From Brugia malayi (lineage: Eukaryota > Nematoda > Chromadorea > Rhabditida > Onchocercidae), in contig NW_025062476.1 of the NCBI RefSeq assembly GCF_000002995.4, positions 8,554,501 through 8,618,500 of the forward strand: a stretch of 64,000 nucleotides of DNA. Reading direction: 5' to 3'. The notes below the pieces were generated by a model. That model ran no database searches. It had not been told where the DNA came from and saw only the letters and a list, made by a program, of their open reading frames with translations. The first letter of the stretch is position 1. Each line of letters starts with the position of its first letter. This document shows positions 1 to 12,784 of this stretch, in pieces. A program made the translations under genes and the position numbers.

Positions 1-3000
1 TCATTAGTTTCTTTCAAACAAACGAGAGATTTGGATCACACGAAATCATTGAATAACATATATTCATCAGCAAACCACCATTTCTTTTCTCTCGATTTAA
101 CTGAACGTCTCATTATTCAAAATACACTGTTTTAAGCGGTTTTTTTTTTTTTTTTTTTTAATTTTTTACTTGTGTGCGCATTACTATCGAAGCGCTTAAA
201 GATGCGCAATAGTCCTCCATTAACTGCTCGTATAAACGAAGCTTTTAATCATTTGAAGCTTTCGAAACAAAAACAATAATATGACAGATATTTTTCAAAA
301 AAAGAAAAAAAAACATTCAAAAGTGAAAACTGTTTAATGCCGTACTCAAATCATGTTTTTACGATAATTTTGAACTTCAAAATAGAAAAAAGCTTTGTAA
401 CAATCGTTTTTTGTCGAACTTCTTCTATCATTTCCAATAAAAATTACTTAATTTGGATTTATAATTTTTAAATAAACATTTGGTCTAAAGCAAATGCAAA
501 ACAAAAAAAAATATACCTATTTTAACAAAACTTAATAAAATGAAAGCTATAAAAACAAACTCAAAAAAATTCTTTGCTTATTTTTTAATACCTTAAGTAT
601 TAATTTTTCCAAAATTTGTTCCCTGCAAAAATTTTTGTTTCGTTTCTCAAATTTCATTTCTCATAATATAAATTGAGTAAACAAGAAGTTTTAGAGCAAA
701 TTTTGCATAAATTTCGAAAATCATGATAAAGCTTATCGAAAAAAATGCAAATTAAAAAACGTGGAGGATCAGCTCGTTTCCAATACTTTGTTTATTTCAT
801 AAAAGATGAAGAAGTGAAAGCTACGAAAATTTTTATAGCTACTGACATCACTTTAATTTCTTGCAAAAAGTTTTGATGTAAAATTTATTAAAGTTTTTAA
901 ATTCCTGAATTTTAAAATACTTTGCTATTGATGTTTGAACTATGTAATAAAAGAAGATGTGAATATTTGCAAACATTTTTTTCTAGAAATTACTGGATTG
1001 ATTTACCTTACCATGCGTTATAATTTGTCCATACTTTTAAAATCAAGTATCCCTTAAAAGATCACTTTTTTTTGTTCTTTCGGTCAAACATTTCGAATTT
1101 TATTAGACTATTCGTATATTCCTTAAATTTTCAAAGGACTCTTTATTATTGATTTTTGAATCATTTTACAATTTCTTATTTCGCATTATTAAGTTGTGAT
1201 GGAAATCAGAAAACAATCATATCAAAATGACATTGAAGTATTTTGTTGAATCTTCCCTCACGCTTATCTTGATTTCTACAATAAAAGAACAAAAAAAATA
1301 ATAAAATGATCCAATTTTTTCATTATTCAGCAAAAAATTCATTTAAAAAATTTGTTGAAGAAACTATTTCCGTCGATACCTTTAACAGTCAAAAAACCAT
1401 CATATTTTGCAGCAGCTGCATTCTGTTTTAGAAATTTAATGATTTTTTGAAAAAAAATTCTGAATCAAGAAATAACTGTGAATGTTACGTACATACTTAT
1501 TATTTATTTATTTATTTATCTTTGCTTAATTAATTATTTCTTTTTAAGAACAAGTGAATTGAGTATGCAATTTCACTTTGTACACAAACTAAATTAAGCT
1601 ATAACTATAAAATTAAGTTGGTAATTATAAAATCATTTACGGAAGAAATTGAATTAACAAGCATTAAAAATATCTTCTTGAAAAAAAAATCCGTAATGAA
1701 ATTTATTCATCTAATAGAATTATTGACAATAAAGAGGTGATAATGACTTCATTAAAAATTATTTGAAAGGTGTAATTAGAATTTTTGAGAGTGAAGAACA
1801 AAATGAGAAAAGATGCCACCAAATTCAGATATATATAGGGTTACATATCTACTTTGTGAAGGTAATTGAATAACTTTTGAAAAGCTTTTTCGTTTTTCAT
1901 CTATTTCAAAATCTCATTCGAGAAATGATGTTACTCTACTTCGACTTTATTTAGAACTTTTAAATCTGCCTTTTCCAGGCAGCAGTTGATTTACCCAGTT
2001 ATTTCTTAATTATTACAAGATTTGTTCTTTACTTTTTTTTATTTTTCTTTTTGCTGACCTGGAAATTAAATGTATGAACTTATATGTTTTATTTAGCCAA
2101 GGTAGAGAATGTTCTCCAAATACATTTGATTGAATTAACTCATTTTTTAAGGCGCATTGGTAATGAATGCATGGAATGCAAAAACTATGTGTATTAGAAA
2201 GATCAGAAATATGTTTCTAATATGAAAGGAATCTCAATTTTATTTAAATCTTTAGAATAATATCAATAAACTGAATAACTGAGTAGCATATGTTCTAATA
2301 GGATAAAATTCAAGGGAAAATTTGAAAAGAGTAGCAATCAAAGTTCAAGGACAATTCTGTTGGGATTGCTGGAAATAACTGATACTTCCTAAAGTCTTCA
2401 GAGAATAGTTTACAGTACTTTCAAATAACCGATTGATCATTCTGAAAGGTTAAAAGTTATTCTTCTTGTCCAACTAGACATGAAGTACTATTCGTCAAAT
2501 GAATCTGATAACTCAGTCATTATTTCTACTTGCAGCTTTTTTGCGGTATTACTCTGTGTAAAGAAGTCACTCTACTGTATTCAGCTGATGCGAACATCTG
2601 AAATTATCAATTATATATGTATTTCACATATATTATTACTAGATTTTCACATTAGCAAAATGATATATTCAGGTTTTTCGATTTCTGAGGAGCAATTTAT
2701 TATTTCAATTTCTTTTTTGATTTGAAATTTATTATTCATAACATAAAGCATTTCCTAATTATCTTCATGCTGTAATGACCTTTTCAATGGATGAATTTGT
2801 TGGATAAATAGCTTATGTGAAAAGATAACGCTTTTGCATGACTACACCTGATATTCAATGAATATGTAAGCGATTATCTATAAATTAAAAGCATCCTTTA
2901 AATCCTTTAAAAAAGACCTTGCCAACATCTCAAATGCCAACATTCTTTCAGATCTTAATTAATTACTCCATGACTACGATTTACACCAGAATCACTAACT

Positions 3001-3776
3001 AAATCGAATACCTAAATCTAATATTAAAGAAGACTTAACAATTAACCATTTTGAATTAATAGACTAATAGTTGCATGAAATGGTGGTTAATGATGGCTGT
3101 TATATTATCAGCGAGAGAAAGCGGAAAAGATAGTTTTCAATAACAAACCAAAAAGAAAGTTTTACATTTATTGTGACTGCCATTAAATGCAATATTATGG
3201 AATATAAATGCTGTAAGGTTTTTGAAGTGTTTACATTGTTAAACGGTTGGTGAGAAATGGCAGGTGGGTCGGTTATTGTTTTATGTCATTTGCGACAACC
3301 AATTATTTGTTCATTGATAGCACCGTTTTCATTCTATAACTTGGTTTTGTTCTACTGCGGGCCTTAACAGACATTGATTTTAGAAATCACTGCTAATTCT
3401 TTCGTTAGAGAAATAAAATTAAACTAAAATCAAAAAAAAAATGAATTCCAAAGCACAACAACTCGTGAAAAATTGGTCCTTTCATATTCACATAAATATG
3501 CACATTTCCAAAGATTTCTATTATTAAGAAAATGACTGGCTGGTGTGAAAATTGCTCATAAATATTCCCTTCTAAATTTAAACAATGAAAGGAAACAGCC
3601 TTTGCAAACTGATATGTAACAAATCATTTTTGGAAATATGACAAAAATCTGTTCGTCGAGATCAAATAAAGGTCAATTAAGCGCAAAAAGAAAGACTAAC
3701 CGGAGATATATATCTAGAAAGTGATATCAGACAAAAAAGCGCCCTTTCATCTTCCGCCACTGTCCCCAGTCCGCAA
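1..3776. other. Gene-poor AT-rich region
   Basis: No coding region is supported here. The stretch is very AT-rich, with a run of T near 141-159 and a (TTTA)n microsatellite near 1500-1520. The longest forward ORF, 2480-2725, has no recognisable domain and no supporting splice context, so I treat it as chance. The last part (about 3700-3776) holds an acceptor-like TATCTAG just upstream of the next gene and is probably its 5' leader or trans-splice region. Confidence 0.6.
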
Positions 3777-6700
3777 ATGAATTCGCAAGCAAGTCGTTCT
3801 GCGAGCGAACGGCAAAATATTTGGGAGCATAGATTGGGTATCCGCGCACCAGAACAGAACTCGGAGCAGAAGAAATACTGGGAATATCGAAATATCTACC
3901 ACATTCCCGTTCCACAAGGAATCGAATTCTGGGAGGACGAGGATAAGAAACGATGGGAGATGATCAATATTGGCGGTTTGGACGAGAGTGAAGCTAATCG
4001 ACAAATTAAAAAAGCGGTACTTTAATCTCAACAATCAGTAATTAAATTGTCTGATCAAAACTGAAATTTATTTTTTGACAATCCTTATTATCAAATTCTA
4101 TTTTCTAGAAATTGCAATTAGCTAGGGAAAGACAACAGGAAAACAGAGGATCGCGAACTCCACAAACAACACATATATTTTTCATTATATCACTGATCTG
4201 TTTTGGATTGCAGATAGTTCTTGCAGCAATCTGCATTGGCTTCTGCATTTATCAGGTCAAATAAATGAGTTCAGCTGTCATACAAATTTAAATTCCTTTC
4301 CAAATAAAAAGTTTTCTATTTTGAATGTAACGATTTTAACCATTTTTTTGCTTTTTTTAATCTGCACTTAAACTATATTTCGTTTATAATGCATGGAATT
4401 GGGGAGTGCAAGGCAATTACAAATTATCAATAATAATCGAATTCAAGCTGATACTGCTTTTTCTATAATAGTCAATTACAAAGATATTTTGTGAAAATTT
4501 GGCTAATTCTGAATTTAAGGAATAAACTGACTGTTATAGATTTTCAATAACAGTCAAATTGAAGCTGGTATTGCTTTTCTTCTTTTGGCATTAATGCTAC
4601 TGATTGGTGCAGCCGGTGGTATTTTTTCAGCCTTGAAGAGAAGTGAAAGTAATTTCCATATTTCCATATTTTCTTCAGTTATCCTTTAGTTTAATTAACT
4701 TTTCACAATCACTATTTTTTTCAGCAGTTATTTTATTACGGGAGAGGATCAAAATCATTGACAATCTTATCTTTTATCACTGATTTTCAAAACCTATCTC
4801 GGAGCATTTTTCCAGATCTCGCAATATGCACAGCAGTTTACAACGTGACATCAGCTGTCGGAATTATTGTGGCGATAATCAATTTGTATTCGTTCAGAGT
4901 GGGACAGTCTGGTAATCTTAGTGCTTTCATTCCAATAGCAGGTGTAGTTGCACTAGTTCAGGTAAGCTTTTAGAAGCAATAAAACAATGATTTTTTGACT
5001 ATTACCATCCTTTCATTTTATATTTCACATTGCATTGCAACAAATGTTGTAGAATTTCAACAAATTATCTTAACTCTATGAAAGTAAAATAAATCATTAT
5101 TTATAGACTGCTTCGTTCGGAGTGGTTCTGATCATCTATTTCAATTTATCTTCTGTTCAAAATTATTCAAGACGTACAGTGTTTTCCTAAGTTTTCTCTT
5201 AATTGGCTGTTATAAAGTGGATTTAATTCAATTTTAAGAAAGTGTAAATATTTCTGAGAAAAGAATCAAAAAAAAAAAAAAAAAATGACAAGGAAGTTAT
5301 CTTTTGATTTAATAATCTAAAAAGGATTAAACTTCATTTGATGTTTTTTATAATATCAAGAAAATGTGCTTTTATGCGTTAATAATATCAAACACAGTCA
5401 AAGAGCCGAAGAGCATAAGTGTGATTTAATTAATAATGCTAATTACCGCTTTAAAAAAATGTCGAGAAATAAGGAGAGAGAATTAACTGTTAACTTTTAT
5501 CTTATATATCAATACAGCTGCACATGGAGATAGAAAAGAAAATAATATTAGAAGCAGGAATATTGCAAAGATTTATCTTAGCAAGAGTTGAAGTGTTGCA
5601 TGACAATGCTTAGTCTCACTTCAATTTTATGATATATTTATCCACAAGTGCTTATTGAATTGACTGATTCTTCCATCTTATTATTATTAATTACTACATT
5701 ATTATTACTACTATTGGACTGGACAATCAAAATAATCGTCTTCTAATGGAAGTATCAAAACTTTCCTATTTATACCTCAAAATATGACATGCATTTCAAA
5801 TTCACTAATGTTTTTAGATATCTCAAATGCAGAAATGCAGCAAAATCGCAGAAGATCGTATCAGAAACCAATGGAAATGAAAGCACGTGGAAAACGTGAA
5901 CGGGAATTGAACATGAAAACTGAAGATGTTACCAGAAAGTACAAGCAGTACGTGCTAATTGGAATTTAAAAGCTTGAATTTTGATTAATTTTAGTGAATT
6001 CATATTCGAAATGTTTTGAAGAAATCCTTATGTTATGGATAAATATAAATTGAAACTTGAGAATTTTAAACAGTGGGAGGCACGAAATTTGAAGGGTAAT
6101 GCAGGAAACATCACAATTCCAGGAATTTTTGTAAAACATATTAGTAACTAATTAAATTTGTCTATCTCCCCTCTCATGAGTTCTTTTTTTTAAAGAATAA
6201 AGACAGAAATTTTCATGGATAACTCACTTCAGGTAATGCATTTTAAACAAATTTTGTAATTTATTTATATTATCTAAGTAAACCATAAAAACGTTTTTCA
6301 GATACTTACAAAAAAAGGGTCAAATTGCGGGAAAATCAGGTATCTTTTCGAGGTTGAAAATTTTAATTGGCTTTTCATTATTGAGGCTTAAATGTAAAAA
6401 TTTCACAGATGTCAAACATTTTTTTTTTTTTTTTTTGCGCAGCATAACATCACCAATAATTCGGCTTTTAAACAGTCATTCATAAATACATAAAAATACG
6501 TATGCTATTCGAAATTTTGATTTTTTTTACCTAATAAATTAAAGATTAATAGTCATTTAATCCTGGACGCCATTGATTTCTAAGTATAGTTGAAATTTGT
6601 TGAATGTTTTTAAATTGTAATTTATCATTCCAAATCAGATAATTGTTTTCTAGACAAAGAAGGAGTTCGTGGGGAAGGGTCATTTGAACAACAGATAGCT

Positions 6701-7295
6701 GTGCCTCCTGAATCGAGACAAGTTAACAAGTAGGTCCTTTATTTTCAAATTTTGAATAATTTGCGCTATTAGGTATATCTTGTTATCTATTGACCTGCAA
6801 ACTTTTTCCCTACTAAGAAAAACAGCTTTAATCTTCAATGGTAAGTATTAAATTATGTTTCAATATTCAGTATTAAGTATTGGATCCCTTGCAGTGAGCC
6901 GCTTCAAGACAATTCCGATTCCAAAAATAATTCTGCATCACCGGCCGAGGAAGTAAGTATTTTCCATTCAATCAGTCTTTCCTTGTCTTCAGAAAAACAT
7001 CTTACATAACAGAAACTGGTATGTACAAAATCTTCCTGAAAGAATTTTGACCTTAAAATGTAAAAACAATTATAAAAAAAAAAGTTGACAAAAGTTGAAA
7101 AAAACGAAACTTTTGCACCATTTTCGAGCATTAAAATGAGAAAAGCGGCTTTTCTTTAGTCATATAACATCGCTGTAATTGTTAATCTATCTCAGGAAAG
7201 TTTTCTATCATTTTGAAACTAATTAACTATTTGTTCAGGCGGAGCAGTATCGCGAAACTACAGGTGATGTCGATGAATCGACGAAATATCTATGA
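3777..7295 (+). CDS. Predicted four-transmembrane protein with charged cytosolic tail
   Basis: Exons: 3777-4016, 4109-4255, 4540-4648, 4816-4961, 5107-5173, 5818-5947, 6302-6339, 6654-6729, 6895-6952, 7239-7295; all phases agree and give 355 residues. I do not recognise the family. The N-terminal 100 residues are polar, Trp- and Glu-rich (IWEHRLGI, EYRNIYHIPV, KKRWEMI). Four hydrophobic segments follow at about 102-128, 137-161, 168-191 and 200-228, with a basic LKR loop between the second and third, so both ends are probably cytosolic. Residues 237-355 form a hydrophilic tail, first basic (RGKRERE), then Ser/Glu/Asp-rich. The start is the first ATG after an in-frame stop at 3678. The join 5173 to 5818 uses a weak donor (C|GTACAG); reading on instead gives a stop at 5188-5190 and a 241-residue protein lacking the tail. 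The fourth exon start (4816) was chosen by phase. An AATAAA at 7569 could serve polyadenylation. MARVEL-like or MS4A-like folds are possible but unproven. Confidence 0.7.
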
Positions 7296-10200
7296 CATGA
7301 GTAATGTGGAGAAATCTTATTTAAATACAATAGAATAATAATTAGAAAAAAAATTTCGCAAAATTTATATTTCTTTTCTATCTTATATTTATGGAAAATC
7401 TGATTTTCATTTAAAAATTTAGTAAAGTAATTTTGAAATATCTTAACGCTGATGATACAGTCTTGTTTGCTTGAAATATTTACATCAAAATCAGGAATGT
7501 CCACTTATCCCATGTAAAGTGTGCCAACTTCCTAAAAATTAGTAAAAACACATTTAGTGAAACATAAAAATAAATGGTATGAAAACTAACATTACCTGTA
7601 TGGCTGGTCACAATTGATGTAAGTTGAACTTAATCGATTTTACAAATCACCTACTAATAATTAGAAAATTTCAAAATTCTAAAAATATTTACTTAAATCC
7701 AACAATAATATATAAGAATTCTTGTAACCAAAAATCAACATATTAAATATGTGAAATAAATTCAAGTATTGGATGGATCTTGTGAATTAAAATACATATT
7801 GGATTTTTAAGATATTGAAAGACCAATTTGTCAGAAATGTAGGGATTTCAAAATTAGCAAGTCAAAAAAACTACTCATTTCGACATTCAAAAGTTAAACT
7901 TAGTGTGCTACTACCAAAATTTTTTGGTAATTCTTTTCTTGTTACTCTGTCTAATTAACAATTGTTCACTTACCAATAAATATTACTATCTGTCAAACTG
8001 AAAAGTGATAAACTTTTATTTCAACCAGAAAAGATGCTAAAATTAAAATTAATAAAATATTAGAGATTAATATTCTTTAGAATTTCCTAGCCTACTGTCG
8101 CGAATTATAATTTCGCGAAAACTTCTAACCAATTTCATAGTATCATAAATTATCTCTCTTTTTTAAATTGTAAACAATCCTACGGTATTCACACATGTAT
8201 TTTTAATCTCTTCGTTGTAAACACTTCCAATTCTTCATACAATTGCTCCGATAACACGTCCAATCCTCACTCATATAAATTCAATTCTAATAAACAAAAC
8301 AATCATCATTGTCATTATTGTCGACTACTACTCTGTTAACCAAACGCAATTCCTACGGTCTTCTTCTTTATTATAAATTTTCTCTCTTTTTTATTCCTTG
8401 GTTTATTCATACCACGTTTTCAAAAAATAAAGGTTTATTAATCTTCCTACTGTATTGCAACTATTCGAATATCAACCAGATAAACCTTTCACGACACCTA
8501 CAAGAGAAAGAAATATATTTTATTGGAGAATGAAATATTTCGAACTCTTTCTCCAAAATTGCCAATCGTATGTATTCTGCAACTAGTTTTTAAGTTGCAG
8601 TATCGTTACAAAAATTTTCATAATTGCATCTATTCGAAAAGCAGATACTGCTGTACAAAAAGTAATTATCAGGGATGGTGCTGCAATAAAGGAATTCTTA
8701 TCATGTTTGATGTTTGTGCAAAGAGGCATTAATTAATCTTTTGGATAACTAAATTACTGTTAAAATTCAAAAAACAGTAAACTTGTGAAAGTTTCCCAAA
8801 CTAATCATTTTAATTATTTATATAATATATGGTGACTAATACATTGTTTTTGGTCTAAACCGAAAGTAGAATTATCAGAAGCTATCAGAGTTTATCAATT
8901 TTATAATGACCGCAGCACACTGTGTACTTCCACTTTCATATCTTATTTAACAGAAACGCCGATTCATGTTCGAATCAAAACTAAAAATGAATCGTAATTA
9001 AATCAATAAGTTACGAACTAAAGACTTAAAATCTGAATCTGTTATCTCCTAACTTCTATCCTCTCTCTATACGTACATAAAGCAGAGGAAATACAATTCA
9101 TGCTGCTAACTTAAACACAATTGTAATTTCAAGCGCTTTCTAACCTAAAATATCAATTATAAATAAGTGCTAGATTAATCATCCAATAGGAAAAATATTT
9201 CCGAAATTGGAAGCGCCTCTAATTCCAAAATATAAATTTAAAAAATGAGTATACCCGTTAACAATTAAAGAACTATTTTTTCAAGATTGATTCATCTGGG
9301 TGGAAAAAGTAATGGAATATCTGTTACAACTAAGTGGTGCTAACCAGGATTTAATTCAGTTTTCATTCACACCAGTTTAGCTCTCTTCTTCAGTATGTTC
9401 ACTTCGCTGAATCGCAACAAATCAGACTTCATTTTTGTTGAATAACACTTACTGCAAGACCCTTCATACTAAGATTCGCTCGCAATCTGCATGAAATATT
9501 TGTTATATTGACCTAGAAAATATTTAACTAATGATGTTTCATCACAATATTAATGTTCATCTTCTGTTTCTCTCCCTCTCCCTCTTATTTTGATCGCTGC
9601 TTTTAAAAAATGTTGAGAAGCACTTGATTTATTTTTCAACCAAAAGTATTCCATTTTAACAATTGCTTGAAATAACAGTAAAATACGTAATCGAACGTCA
9701 GAATTAAACGTTCGTTTAAAAAGAAAAGCAATTCAAAATTCTGATTTTTGAGATTAACTCTTCAGTTTCAAATAAAGAGCTCACCCTACTAAATTCGCAG
9801 AAATATTAATTCTGGTTCATTTAAAAAATTGGTTTAGGATTGCTCTGTTTCACATAAAAATCTAATTACAAAGAATTTTCGTAATCCTAATGATCATAAA
9901 TCCGAAATAAAATACTTTTTATCGATGACATTCCCTGAGTTAGCTCTTGAATTTGGGGAAATGGTAATGTATACTATACATTACTGAATACGATTTTTAA
10001 AAAAATCACCGCTGGAAAAGTGAGAAATTACGTATGCTTATTGCATTATACCCATATTCCATCTTTGCAGTTAATAAACCTGTAAAGAAGCTTTAAGTTA
10101 TACTGCATGAATTATTTACACAAATAAACAACAAATGCAGTATTTACAGCAATAGAAAAATATTTCTTATCAACATGAAAATATGCAGCCCCTAATTTTA

Positions 10201-10361
10201 ATGTTAAAAGATCATATTTCATTGTTTTCTTCTTAAATAATCTAGATATGTGCATAACTAGCATTATGCCACTGAGTAAGGGTATTAAATAAAGGCGGGT
10301 AAGGTTATTTTGCAAAGTCCATTTATTAATCATGAACTCATTTAAATAATAGATGAAACAA
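7296..10361. other. Intergenic region
   Basis: The 3' flanks of two convergent genes meet here. AATAAA at 7569-7574 may belong to the tetraspan gene. For the dehydrogenase on the minus strand, an AATAAA (TTTATT at 10322-10327 on the plus strand) lies about 35 bases past its stop. Overlapping short ORFs at 8309-8732 show no domain, no sensible splice pattern and low-complexity composition. I see nothing else. Confidence 0.55.
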
Positions 10362-12784
10362 TCAGAAATAAATAGTCAAGAAGAATAAAAAAAATCTGAT
10401 AAGTGAAACCTTTTTGTTCTCGGCTGTGACTTCTTGTGATGCATCAGTCCTGCGCTTATGATACCAGTAAACTGGTAATAATATATATTTCAATAAGGTC
10501 CATGGAAACATATGACGTGTCAACATCTAAAATTGAAAAGATCAGACAGTTTAGCCAAACAAGATTAAAGAATTTTTCATGATGGTAAAGCAACAAAATA
10601 TTTTAAAACACTTTCATCAGTAAACATCACTTCGGAAAAATAAATATAAAATTGCATAAAAAGATTTCGATCAGTCAACATACAGTAATGTTTTCCACTT
10701 GATTCATTTGGGAAATTTTAAGCCATCTTATTCCACTCACAAATAAAAAGTTTGTTGCAATGATTACTTGCAGTTCATGGTTAAGACATCCGCTTGTCAT
10801 ACTCGTTAAGCCAATTGTATTGACAGCTTCTTTTACGAAATCATCCGCATTTTTCACAAACAATGATCTATAATTGTTATCATAATGTGTCATCTTTGTT
10901 GCTACAAGCGCAGGTGTTAAGCACTGAACCTTTACTGTTGACCATTCACGATTTATTGCCTCACACAAGAACGATAGCATGACCTGAAAATTTTTACGAG
11001 ATAAGTAAAAGAACTGAGAATAAAACCGTTAAATGATAAAGATAATAGAATAAAACCGTTAAATGATAAAAGATTATAATGAATCATTAAAATGCCTACT
11101 TTTGAGGCACAGTACGACGCAATATACGGAAATGGTCGAAAGCCTTGACAAGAGGACAGGACAACAATCTGTCCACCACCATTCTTTTCCATTGTTGGTA
11201 AAACTATTGACAAGAACTGGAATATAATTTGATTTATTAAATGTTATATTAAATCTTTTACTTCGCTAAATTATCCGTTAATCCATCGAATTAAGTACAT
11301 TTGAAAAGCTGTCAAAAGTCTTAATAACAATCCGAAATTTCATAAGAGTTAATTTCAATCTTACTTCAGCAGCACCTAGTCCATTCACTTTAAGCAGTCT
11401 GCGATCAGCTTCAGGGTTATCACCATATCGCTCCATTCTTTCTCGTCCAACACCAACACTATTTACTACAAATAACCTATTTTAACAAATTTCAGCAGCT
11501 GTCAGGAATTATTTCATGCATCAAAATATGCCTCAATTTTATCATTTGGAAAGAAAGAAACTTCAAAATGCTTCAAAAACTGTCATATTAGACTATCTTT
11601 ATTATTGAAATTGAAAAACTGTTTAGAATTCTTAAAAATATAGCAAATGCTTACGGACAAAACCAACATCGATATCCTCAATAAAATTTCTCATCTCATT
11701 ATAATCACCATCATAGAAATCAAACAGATACGTTTGGACGCGAGCGCCAAACTTGTCCTCTAGAAGGTAAAAGGTTTTTGGACATATGTGAAATAAGTGT
11801 CAAGCGTTAATAATCGGAACGGTGTAGAGTAGTCGACTGATTTCATTTTTCATTCATATGTTTTATTTGTTCTGTTAACGATAATAGGTGCTAATGAAAA
11901 TTTGAAAATACATTAAAAACTTATTAAAAATTTACTGATTTATCAACATTATACTGCTATGGACAAGAATTTCAAGATGGTGAAAGTTATTGGAAAGAAA
12001 AAAAAAACAAAAGAAGGGAATATTCTGCGATCATAAAAAAGCAACTTAGCTCATATTAGAGGGAACGAAACCGCTGCAATTTTCGTCATCATAAATTAAG
12101 AAATAACTACACCAAGTAACTAAGTAGGTAATGCGGAACAACCTTATTTAAAACGGTAAAGTACTAGGAATATTTCTGGAAATGAAAAGATGTCAAGAAT
12201 TTGAAACTATTTGCTTTCCAAAAAAAATTTCAAATAGAATTCATCAATTCTGTATTAAACTCCTACCCAAATAAGTTTTCATGCCTTGAAGTTTTATTTC
12301 ATTTCGACCAATGAGGAGAAATTTGCGTAATCCATTTTTTGCCAGTTCGATTGTGTATGCTTTTCCAATACCGTCTGTTCCACCAGTGACAACTGTAAAC
12401 TTAAAATTTTAATCGAACATGCCTTAATGGACACACATACAATGCAACAGCTGAAAACATTACAGATTTAATATGTAGCTGGTCACTTGTTTTATTTTAT
12501 AAAAATTGCATGAACTTGGAAAATAGATAAAAAGATTGAAGATAAGATGTTCAATCATAATTGCACAACTCGAAATAAATTAAAATTTAGATTTTTAAAA
12601 ATGGTTATAATGATAGCTAACCTGTCCACCGTCCTTTGTATGGATCAAAGTTAGGTTTATAAAATAACGGAGCAATAACATATATTGCAACAGTTGACCA
12701 AAGTGCCACAGCTGTCCTGACAATACGATAAACGATGTACGTCTTCAGAACCCAATACAATGTTGAGTGGAGTAGATCAAACAT
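10362..12784 (-). CDS. Membrane short-chain dehydrogenase, 17-beta-HSD/HSDL1-like
   Basis: Exons (minus strand): 12784-12622, 12392-12267, 11759-11655, 11465-11365, 11216-11100, 10983-10768, 10526-10362; 330 residues, normal for this family. A hydrophobic N-terminal segment (about 20-45) is followed by the nucleotide-binding motif [11 protein letters not shown] (57-67), LNSVG (132-136, the position of the usual NNVG), Ser187 and the catalytic YCASK (Tyr200, Lys204). The C-terminus ends in a second hydrophobic stretch ([10 protein letters not shown]). The layout [15 protein letters not shown] resembles the HSDL1/HSD17B12/LET-767 group, NADPH-dependent reductases of steroids or long-chain 3-ketoacyl-CoA at the ER. 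Human HSDL1 is described as inactive because its Tyr is replaced; here Tyr is kept, so activity is expected. The substrate cannot be read from sequence. The chosen ATG directly follows a strong acceptor (TATTATTACAG), suggesting trans-splicing right at the start codon. Dymeclin lies 2.5 kb upstream on the same strand. Confidence 0.9.
11017..11076. repeat. 30-bp direct repeat, two copies
   Basis: A 30-base unit beginning agaataaaaccgtt occurs at 11017-11046 and again, nearly identical, at 11047-11076, inside the intron between exons 5 and 6 of the dehydrogenase gene. It looks like a simple local duplication. Confidence 0.85.

Noticed and set aside
8309..8732. Overlapping ORFs 8309-8533 and 8523-8732
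   Set aside because: Low-complexity hydrophobic and aromatic composition, no domain and no splice structure.
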